Shown: piece after piece, positions 1 through 5,758 of the stretch
How the letters are laid out: the number at the start of each line of letters is the position of its first letter
How positions within the stretch are numbered: the stretch's first letter is position 1
Source: CBFGWV01 sp965652545
GTDB taxonomy: Bacteria > Pseudomonadota > Gammaproteobacteria > Competibacterales > Competibacteraceae
DNA length: 6,222 nt
Reading direction: 5' to 3'
Assembly: GCA_965652545.1 (NCBI GenBank)
Contig: CBFGWV010000287.1
Coordinates: 1-6,222, forward strand
The notes under the pieces: model-generated
The model's input: only the letters and a program-made list of their open reading frames with translations
Databases searched by the model: none
What the model was told of the DNA's origin: nothing
Program-made: the position numbers and the translations under genes

Positions 1-3000
1 CCCTGGGCGACGATCTGCCCGCCGAGGCGGCCGGCGCCGGGGCCCAGGTCGATCACATGATGGGCACGGCGGATCGTGTCCTCGTCATGCTCGACCACCA
101 ACAGCGTGTTGCCCTTGGCCTCCAGCAGTTCCAGCGCATCCAGCAGAATGCGGTTGTCGCGCGGGTGCAGCCCGATCGTCGGCTCGTCCAGGACGTAGAC
201 CACCCCTTGCAGGTTGGAGCCCAGCTGTGCGGCGAGGCGGATGCGCTGGGCCTCGCCGCCGGACAAGGTCGGCGCGCCACGGTCCAGGGAGAGGTACGCC
301 AGCCCGACCTGGTCGAGGAAACTCAGTCGCCCGTCGATCTCGCTGACGATGTCGCGGGCAATGTCCACCTCGCGCGCCTGAAGCGTCAACCCGGCCATGA
401 ACCTGCGCACCGCATGCACCGGTTGCGCGGTAAGCGCCGGCAGGGACAGGTCGCGGAACAGGACATTGCGTGCCACGGGGTTGAGCCGCGCACCGTGGCA
501 GGCCGGGCAGGGCGCGTCATCGCCGCGCGCATCCAGCCAGGCGTCCATGGCCTTGTCCGCCACCTCTTCGGACACACGCTCATCCTGCTGATAACCGCTG
601 ACCGCCACCCCGGTGCCCTGACAGCTCTCGCACCAGCCGTGCTTGGAGTTGAACGAGAACAGGCGCGGGTCCGGCTCGGGAAAACTCGCCCCGCAACTGG
701 GGCATGCGCGTTTGGTGGAGAACACCGTCGCCTGGCCGGCGCCCTCGGCCAGCACCTGCACCACGCCCTTACCGAGCGTCAGTGCCGTGGTCAGTGCGTC
801 GCCCAGCTCTGTGCCGTTGCGCGAGGTGACGGTGAAACGGGCGACCGGCAGCTCGATGTTGTGCTCCTTGAACCGATCCAGGCGCTTGAACGGCTTGACC
901 GGGCGGAACTCGCCGTCCACCCGCAGTTGCTCATAGCCTTTGCCGCGCGCCCACTTGGCCAGCTCCGTGTACAGGCCTTTGCGGTTGACCACCATCGGCG
1001 CCAGCACGGTGACCGCCTGGTTCTTGAAGTCGCGCGCGATGCGCTCGGCGATACTGTCGGCCGTCTGCGGCTGGATGGGCACCTGACAGCCGGGGCAGTA
1101 CTGGACACCGAGCTTCATCCACAACAACCGCAGGAACGGGTAGATCTCGGTGAGCGTCGCTACGGTGGATTTGCGTCCGCCGCGCGAGATGCGCTGTTCG
1201 ATCGCCACCGTCGGCGGGATGCCCCAGATGGCGTCCACATCCGGCCGCGCCGCCGGCTGCACGAACTGGCGGGCGTAGGCGTTGAGCGACTCCAGGTAGC
1301 GGCGCTGCCCCTCGTTGAACACGATATCGAAGGCCAGCGTCGACTTGCCGCTGCCCGATGGCCCGGTGACCACCGTAAAACCGCCGTGCGGGATCGCGAC
1401 GTTGATGTTCTTGAGGTTGTGCTCGCGCGCGTGGCGGATCTCGATAGCGGTCGGGCGTGCATCGAAGGCGACCGCGGGCTCCGCCGCCTTGGGCAGCTCC
1501 AGGCTGGCCAGGCTGTCGCGATACGCGCACAACGCCCGTCCGGTGTGGCTCTGGGCGCAGGCCATGATCGTCTCCGGCGTGCCGGTGGCGACGATGCGGC
1601 CACCGCCGTCGCCGCCCTCGGGGCCCAGGTCGATCACCCAGTCGCTGGCGGCGATGACATCCAGGTTGTGCTCGATCACCAGCAGCGAGTCGCCGCCCTC
1701 CAGCAGCTTGGCAAAGGCGCCGAGCAGGCGATTGATGTCCTGGAAATGCAAGCCGGTGGTCGGTTCGTCGAACAGGAACAGCGTGCTGCCCCCGTCATTG
1801 CGGGCAACGCGTTTGCGGCGGCGTGCGGCGGCCTCCACCAAGTGGCCGGCGAGTTTCAGCCGCTGCGCCTCGCCGCCGGACAGGGTCGGGACGGGCTGGC
1901 CCAGGGCCAGGTAATCCAGGCCAACGTCGATCAGCGGTTGCAGTGCGTCCACCACCGCCTTGCCGCCGGTCAGCGGGGTGAAGAAGGTCACGGCCTCGGC
2001 CACGGTCATCTCCAGCACATCGGCGATGGAGCGCTCGTTCAGACGCACCTCCAATACCGCGTCGCGATAGCGGCGGCCGTCGCAGTCCGGACAACGCAGG
2101 TAAACGTCGGAAAGAAACTGCATCTCCACATGCTCGAAACCCGAGCCGCCACAACTCGGGCAGCGCCCCTTGCCGGCGTTGAAGCTGAAGGTGCCGGCGG
2201 TAAAGCCGCGTTCCTTCGCCGCTTCCAGCCGGCCGAACAAGGTGCGCACGGCGTCGAAGGCCCCGACATAGCTGGCCGGGTTGGAGCGCGAGCTGCGGCC
2301 GATGGCGGACTGGTCCACCATGACCACATCGCGGATCGCCTCGCTGCCGCCCAGCGCATCGTGCTCGCCCGGCGTCTCCGTGGGTTTACCCAGGGCCTTG
2401 CACAGGCCGGGGTAAAGTACATCCTGCACCAGGGTCGACTTGCCCGATCCGGACACCCCGGTGATGCACAGCAGCCGGTTCAACGGCAGCTCGAGGCTGA
2501 TGTCCTTGAGGTTGTTGGCGCGCACCCCGCGCAGGCTCAGATGCGCGGTGTCCGCATCCGGCGGCTGCGGTTGGCGTGCCGTGGCGACATGGCGGCGACC
2601 CAGCAAGTAGTCGGCGGTGAGCGAGTGCCTGGCCTCGCCGATATTCTGGGGCGCTCCTTCATAGATGATCTGCCCGCCGCGCTCGCCCGGCCCCGGCCCC
2701 ATGTCCACCAAGCGGTCGGCGGCGACCATGATCTGCGGATCGTGCTCCACCACCAACAAGGTGTTTCCCTGGGCGCGCAGGCGTTGCATCACACCGACCA
2801 CGCGGTCCATGTCGCGTGGGTGCAGGCCGATGGACGGCTCGTCGAGCACGAACAAAGTATTCACCAGCGAGGTGCCCAGTGCCGTAGTGAGGTTGATACG
2901 CTGTACCTCGCCACCAGAGAGGGTGCGCGACTGTCGGTCCAGGGTGAGATACCCCAGGCCTACGGCCTGGAGGTAACGCAGACGGCTGTTGATCTCCCCC

Positions 3001-4436
3001 AGCACCAGTTCGCTGGCCTCGTCCAGCGGTTTGGGCAGGTCCAGCCGCTCGAAGAACGTGCCCAGGCGGTCGATGGGCAGGAGCATCAGGTCGTGGATCG
3101 TCAGCCCTGGCAGGGTTTCCAGCGTCTTGCGCCCGTAGGCCACATGGGTCGGGCGGAAGCGCTTCTCCGGCGCCAGTACGGCGTCGGCTTCCGGCCGCTG
3201 GCCCAGACGGAAGTCCAGCGCATCGGGTTGCAACCGCGCACCGCCACAGGCCTCGCAGGGCGTGTACGCCCGGTAGCGCGACAACAGCACGCGCACATGC
3301 ATCTTGTAGGCCTTGCTCTCCAGCCAGTCGAAGAAACGCAGCACGCCGTACCAGCGGCTGCCGCCGTGGGCCGACCAGCTCTTGAACTTGGGGTCGCCGT
3401 CGATCACCCAGCGGCGGTGGGCCTCGGGCAGGTCGCGCCAGGGGATGTCCATGGCCACCTCGGCCGCGGCCGCGTAGCGCGTCAAGTCGTCCTGGCACTC
3501 CTTGAAACTCTCGGTCTGCCAGGGCTTGATCGCCCCCTGCGCCAGGGTCTTGGACTCGTCGGGAATCACCAGACCCAGGTCGACGCCGATCACCCGGCCG
3601 AAGCCGCGGCAGGTTTCGCAGGCGCCCAGCGGGGAGTTGAACGAGAACGTGCTGGGCGTGGGATCGGCATAGTGGATGTCGCAGTCGGCGCAGTGCAAGT
3701 CGGTGGAGTAGTGCCACACCGGCGGTTGTTCGCCATCCAGCACATGCACGGCCAGGCGGCCGTTGCCGCGTGTCAGCGCCGCCTCAAGTGCCTCGCTGGC
3801 GCGCGCATCGTCGGCCGTGCCTACGCGCAGACGATCTTGCACCACGTGCAAGGTGTCGCCGTCGCGGGCCTGTACGCGGGTGTAGCCCTGGGCGGCGAGG
3901 AAGCCCTCGATCTCGCCCTCGGTGAAGTTCTCCGGCACGTTCACGGGGAAGGTGATGGCCAACCGCGGGTCGTCGACGTCGGCCACACGGGCTTTCAGTG
4001 ACGCCAGAATGCTCGGTGGCGTGTCACGCTGCACCGCCTGGCCGCAACGCCGGCAGTGCAGGTGGGTCATGCGGGCGAAGAGCAGCTTGAGGTGGTCGTT
4101 GAGCTCGGTCATCGTCCCGACCGTGGAGCGGGAGGTGCGCACCGGGTTGGTCTGGTCGATGGCGATGGCCGGGGGTATGCCTTCGATACGGTCGACTTGG
4201 GGTTTGTCCATGCGGTCGAGGAACTGGCGCGCGTAGGGGCTGAAGGTCTCGACGTAGCGACGCTGGCCTTCGGCATACACGGTGTCGAACACCAGGGAGG
4301 ATTTGCCCGAACCGGACACGCCGGTGACGACGGTGAGTTGGCCGGCGGGGATATCGATGTCCAGATTTTTCAGGTTGTTCTGGCGCGCACCGCGTACGCG
4401 GATGGCATCGGGGGGTTGGGGCAGGTCACGGGGCAT
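1..4436 (-). CDS. uvrA: Tandem-duplicated (four-cassette) UvrA excinuclease subunit, 3' end outside the window
   Basis: UvrA is the cytoplasmic damage-recognition ATPase of nucleotide excision repair; it loads UvrB on damaged DNA. Visible in the translation, module 1: Walker A GVSGSGKS (39-46), cysteines C128/C131, zinc module C249/C252/C273/C276, signature LSGGE (506-510), Walker B with D532-E533, second Walker A (660-667), C-terminal zinc module C759/C762/C782/C785, signature LSGGE (852-856), Walker B D890-E891. After a linker (about 970-995) a second UvrA begins: AREHNLKNI, Walker A GPSGSGKS (1025-1032), C1114/C1117, zinc cysteines C1245/C1248/C1269/C1272, signature at 1391, Walker B D1417-E1418. 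The frame leaves the window before the fourth cassette, so about 370 residues should be missing; the expected total is about 1850, against about 940 for ordinary UvrA. The ATG at 4436 is the only plausible start: an in-frame stop lies 12 codons upstream with no start codon between, although no clear Shine-Dalgarno is seen. The frame holds at every motif checked, with no frameshift. All visible ATPase motifs look intact. Family assignment is very secure; any special role of the double form is unknown. Confidence 0.97.
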   Translation of the reverse strand, partial: MPRDLPQPPDAIRVRGARQNNLKNLDIDIPAGQLTVVTGVSGSGKSSLVFDTVYAEGQRRYVETFSPYARQFLDRMDKPQVDRIEGIPPAIAIDQTNPVRTSRSTVGTMTELNDHLKLLFARMTHLHCRRCGQAVQRDTPPSILASLKARVADVDDPRLAITFPVNVPENFTEGEIEGFLAAQGYTRVQARDGDTLHVVQDRLRVGTADDARASEALEAALTRGNGRLAVHVLDGEQPPVWHYSTDLHCADCDIHYADPTPSTFSFNSPLGACETCRGFGRVIGVDLGLVIPDESKTLAQGAIKPWQTESFKECQDDLTRYAAAAEVAMDIPWRDLPEAHRRWVIDGDPKFKSWSAHGGSRWYGVLRFFDWLESKAYKMHVRVLLSRYRAYTPCEACGGARLQPDALDFRLGQRPEADAVLAPEKRFRPTHVAYGRKTLETLPGLTIHDLMLLPIDRLGTFFERLDLPKPLDEASELVLGEINSRLRYLQAVGLGYLTLDRQSRTLSGGEVQRINLTTALGTSLVNTLFVLDEPSIGLHPRDMDRVVGVMQRLRAQGNTLLVVEHDPQIMVAADRLVDMGPGPGERGGQIIYEGAPQNIGEARHSLTADYLLGRRHVATARQPQPPDADTAHLSLRGVRANNLKDISLELPLNRLLCITGVSGSGKSTLVQDVLYPGLCKALGKPTETPGEHDALGGSEAIRDVVMVDQSAIGRSSRSNPASYVGAFDAVRTLFGRLEAAKERGFTAGTFSFNAGKGRCPSCGGSGFEHVEMQFLSDVYLRCPDCDGRRYRDAVLEVRLNERSIADVLEMTVAEAVTFFTPLTGGKAVVDALQPLIDVGLDYLALGQPVPTLSGGEAQRLKLAGHLVEAAARRRKRVARNDGGSTLFLFDEPTTGLHFQDINRLLGAFAKLLEGGDSLLVIEHNLDVIAASDWVIDLGPEGGDGGGRIVATGTPETIMACAQSHTGRALCAYRDSLASLELPKAAEPAVAFDARPTAIEIRHAREHNLKNINVAIPHGGFTVVTGPSGSGKSTLAFDIVFNEGQRRYLESLNAYARQFVQPAARPDVDAIWGIPPTVAIEQRISRGGRKSTVATLTEIYPFLRLLWMKLGVQYCPGCQVPIQPQTADSIAERIARDFKNQAVTVLAPMVVNRKGLYTELAKWARGKGYEQLRVDGEFRPVKPFKRLDRFKEHNIELPVARFTVTSRNGTELGDALTTALTLGKGVVQVLAEGAGQATVFSTKRACPSCGASFPEPDPRLFSFNSKHGWCESCQGTGVAVSGYQQDERVSEEVADKAMDAWLDARGDDAPCPACHGARLNPVARNVLFRDLSLPALTAQPVHAVRRFMAGLTLQAREVDIARDIVSEIDGRLSFLDQVGLAYLSLDRGAPTLSGGEAQRIRLAAQLGSNLQGVVYVLDEPTIGLHPRDNRILLDALELLEAKGNTLLVVEHDEDTIRRAHHVIDLGPGAGRLGGQIVAQ

Positions 4437-4534
4437 GGGTCGACGTCGGTATCGCTGAAGGCAAGAGCATCATTTTGGCCTAAAGTCGGCGCTGGGGTTC
4501 GGTTGGTGGCAGCAGAGGTTTTGTGGTCGGCGCC

Positions 4535-4628
4535 TGGCGGGGGAGAGGTTCGGCGCCCAACCTCAAGGGCTGATCGCGGTGGCCGGTCGAGCTGGGCGCG
4601 TGCAATCGGTATAGTCCAGATCAGGCCG
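4535..4628 (+). repeat. Structured intergenic direct repeat, copy 1
   Basis: This 94-bp stretch lies in the 223-bp gap between the divergent uvrA and RNA-ligase-like genes. It recurs at 5515-5737. The core 4555-4605 matches 5641-5691 at 49 of 51 positions, and 4606-4628 matches 5715-5737 at 20 of 23. The left part 4535-4559 matches 5515-5536 with small gaps. The copy can fold: GCGCCCA (4553-4559) pairs with TGGGCGC (4593-4599), and an inner 5-bp stem GATCG/CGGTC (one wobble) has a 7-nt loop. It ends 31 nt before the next start codon. Family and function are not recognised. Beyond this repeat I see no other gene in the gap. Confidence 0.88.
4610..4615 (+). promoter_or_regulatory. Possible -10 element (TATAGT) within repeat copy 1
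   Basis: TATAGT matches the sigma-70 -10 consensus at five of six positions and lies 44 nt before the ATG at 4660. The equivalent place in repeat copy 2 reads TATATT. No convincing -35 hexamer stands 16-18 nt upstream, so this is a weak call based on position and partial consensus. Confidence 0.22.
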
Positions 4629-4648
4629 GCCTGGCTTGCTCAACCTGC

Positions 4649-4653
4649 AGGTG
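4649..4653 (+). promoter_or_regulatory. Ribosome binding site that selects the ATG at 4660
   Basis: AGGTG lies 6 nt before ATG 4660. In-frame TTG (4636) and GTG (4651) codons further upstream lack such a site, and the GTG is itself part of this motif. This supports the ATG start and a 175-residue product. Confidence 0.55.
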
Positions 4654-4659
4654 TCGCCA

Positions 4660-5187
4660 ATGGCCATCAGCGCCCTCATCGTCCCGGTGCCCGAAGCGGA
4701 GCCCGTCGTGGGCTCGCTTCGTATGCGGCATGACGAGACAGTCAAGCTGGGCGTGCCGGCACATATCACAATTCTGGTGCCGTTCATGCAGCCGGAGCTG
4801 ATCGACGTCGACGTCCTTGCCAAACTCCAAGCGGCGGTGAGTTCGGTTCGTGCGTTCTCGTATCAACTGGCAGACGTTCGCCGGTGGCCCGAAGTGACCT
4901 ATCTCGCCCCTACGTGTGAGCATTCATTCGTCAGGCTCACCGAGACGGTCGTCGCCGCGTTTCCGGAATACCGCCCCTACGAGGGTCGGCATGATCGAAT
5001 CGTTCCGCATCTCACGGTGGCTCACGGCAGCGCCGCTGACGCAGAGTCCGCGGAGCGCGAGTTGCGGCTGAGACTCGATGAGTACGGTCCGCTTACGGCG
5101 GCGTGCGCGGTGGTGGAGTTGATCGAAAACAGCACCGGCCGGTGGCGGCGGATGCATGTCATGCCCCTCGCGGTCCACGACGCCTGA
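4660..5187 (+). CDS. 2'-5' RNA ligase family protein (2H phosphoesterase)
   Basis: The 175-residue product carries the two H-x-T/S-x motifs that define the 2H phosphoesterase superfamily (LigT / 2'-5' RNA ligase-like proteins). They are H35-I-T37 in the context GVPAHITILVPF and H117-L-T119 in the context IVPHLTVAHG. In this family the two histidines face each other in a bilobed fold and act on 2',3'-cyclic phosphate or 2'-5' phosphodiester bonds of RNA or nucleotides; the physiological substrate of stand-alone bacterial members is generally unknown. Length is typical for the family. No signal peptide or membrane segment is seen, so it is probably cytoplasmic. The gene stands alone, starts 31 nt after repeat copy 1, and converges on the antitoxin gene with only 14 bp between stop codons and no evident terminator hairpin. 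Family call is confident; exact substrate is not inferable. Confidence 0.88.
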   Translation: MAISALIVPVPEAEPVVGSLRMRHDETVKLGVPAHITILVPFMQPELIDVDVLAKLQAAVSSVRAFSYQLADVRRWPEVTYLAPTCEHSFVRLTETVVAAFPEYRPYEGRHDRIVPHLTVAHGSAADAESAERELRLRLDEYGPLTAACAVVELIENSTGRWRRMHVMPLAVHDA

Positions 5188-5201
5188 GCCTTCGAGCAAC
5201 C

Positions 5202-5459
5202 TCATTCGGAGGCGGTCGGCGGGCGGCGGCGAGCCCTCCCGCGCGGAGGGACGAGACAGTCCGCTCTTGCTTCGTTCGATAGCAAGAGCACTTTGAGTGA
5301 GGGGCGCGCGGACGCCTGGAGTCGCCGCCAATGCTCGATTGGCACGAGCACCGCCGCCGCCGTCCCATGTCTGGTAATCATCTGGGGACCTTCGGTCAGG
5401 CACTTGTCCAAGAGCTCGCTGAACCGCGTCTTCGCATCCTGTACTGGCCATGTGTCCAC
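5202..5459 (-). CDS. Phd/YefM-type antitoxin of a type II toxin-antitoxin system, apparently orphan
   Basis: The 85-residue product resembles Phd/YefM antitoxins in length and layout. The N-terminal half (WPVQDAKTRFSELLDKC, residues 4-20, then a GPQMITRHG turn and AAAVLVPIEHWRRL at 34-47) fits the family's DNA-binding dimerisation domain. The basic, proline-rich tail (PPRGRARRRPP, 71-81) fits the toxin-binding C-terminus seen in relatives paired with PIN-domain (VapC/FitB-like) toxins. Family members neutralise their toxin and repress their own operon. The start is GTG at 5459. The protein looks complete, yet no toxin follows: the stop codon overlaps an ATG (GAATGAG), as expected for a coupled toxin gene, but that frame is not toxin-like and runs antisense through the RNA-ligase-like gene. 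Whether it still binds DNA or a toxin encoded elsewhere cannot be told from the sequence. Confidence 0.88.
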   Translation of the reverse strand: MDTWPVQDAKTRFSELLDKCLTEGPQMITRHGTAAAVLVPIEHWRRLQASARPSLKVLLLSNEARADCLVPPRGRARRRPPTASE

Positions 5460-5463
5460 GATT

Positions 5464-5470
5464 CACCTTT
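5464..5470 (-). promoter_or_regulatory. Ribosome binding site of the antitoxin gene
   Basis: On the minus strand AAAGGTG lies 4 nt before the GTG at 5459, with the AAGG core about 6 nt away. It supports GTG as the true start, and the preserved WPVQDAK N-terminus of the family follows at once. Confidence 0.6.
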
Positions 5471-5542
5471 GAGGGGCTATTGTTCTGACCTAGCTTAGAT
5501 TGTGGCGCCGAGCTTGGCGGGGGAGGTTGGCGCCCATTTCCC

Positions 5543-5656
5543 GCCCTTGAGGTTGGGCAGGGCCGGGGCCGACGCGCTGTAAATACGTCCCTGTAAGCTC
5601 GACGGCCGCTTCCCTGCGGCCGACGGTCGGCCCCGGCCCTGCCCAACCTCAAGGGC
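5543..5656. repeat. 114-bp element with perfect 31-bp inverted arms and an inner hairpin
   Basis: Positions 5543-5573 and 5626-5656 are exact reverse complements over 31 bp. They enclose a 52-bp loop that itself holds a second hairpin, CGGCCGC (5603-5609) and GCGGCCG (5616-5622) with loop TTCCCT. The loop also contains TGTAAATACGTCCCTG. The element is non-coding and too short for a transposase. Its placement inside repeat copy 2, with GCCCA on both sides of the extra DNA (5532-5536 and 5641-5645), suggests insertion of a small non-autonomous, MITE-like or REP-like dispersed element. No T-run follows the stems, so an intrinsic terminator is unlikely. The architecture is certain; the class is inferred. 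Confidence 0.85.
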
Positions 5657-5718
5657 TGACCGCGGTGGCCGGTCGAGTTGGGCGCGTGCAACCTGTGGGA
5701 GGAGCTGTATGGGGTCGG

Positions 5719-5724
5719 TATATT
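5719..5724 (+). promoter_or_regulatory. Possible -10 element (TATATT) within repeat copy 2
   Basis: TATATT lies 34 nt before the ATG at 5759 and is the counterpart of TATAGT in repeat copy 1. No good -35 hexamer is visible at the expected spacing. The shared position ahead of two unrelated genes is the main argument. Confidence 0.22.
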
Positions 5725-5758
5725 CTGGATCAGGCCGCTACGTCGGTAGGCAAATTTG

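Larger units (their letters stand above)
5515..5737 (+). repeat. Structured direct repeat, copy 2, interrupted by an inverted-repeat element
   Basis: The left part (5515-5536) and right part (5641-5737) together correspond to copy 1 at 4535-4628. Between them sit 104 nt absent from copy 1. The right part also has 23 nt (5692-5714) between the segments that are contiguous in copy 1 at 4605/4606. Core boxes GCCCAAC (5641-5647) and GTTGGGC (5677-5683) are exact complements here; copy 1 has GCTGGGC for the second. An inner perfect stem GACCG/CGGTC with loop CGGTGGC lies between them. The copy ends 21 nt before the start codon of the next plus-strand gene. Together with the inserted element it fills most of the 299-bp gap 5460-5758, where I see no further gene. 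Confidence 0.85.

Noticed and set aside
57..4001. 1314-codon open frame on the plus strand
   Set aside because: It lies antisense to the UvrA frame, which has all the family motifs. In GC-rich DNA the opposite strand of a strongly biased gene often stays open; the translation is low-complexity (repeated DHQQ and VEEHEQ-like complements of UvrA motifs) with no coherent domain.
4437..4534. LexA (SOS) box ahead of uvrA
   Set aside because: No CTGT-N8-ACAG-type palindrome is present between the uvrA start and the repeat; only weak, unconvincing promoter hexamers are seen.
5603..5622. Intrinsic terminator
   Set aside because: The GC stem-loop is strong but no T-run follows on either strand; it fits better as the inner hairpin of the inverted-repeat element.
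4924..5691. 255-codon minus-strand frame across the antitoxin and ligase region
   Set aside because: It overlaps the antitoxin in another frame, crosses the inverted repeats, and runs antisense through the 2H gene; its composition is arginine- and proline-rich shadow sequence. It does include the ATG that overlaps the antitoxin stop, but what follows is not toxin-like.
4535..5737. CRISPR array
   Set aside because: Only two long repeats about 1.09 kb apart with genes between them; there are no short, evenly spaced repeats or cas genes.
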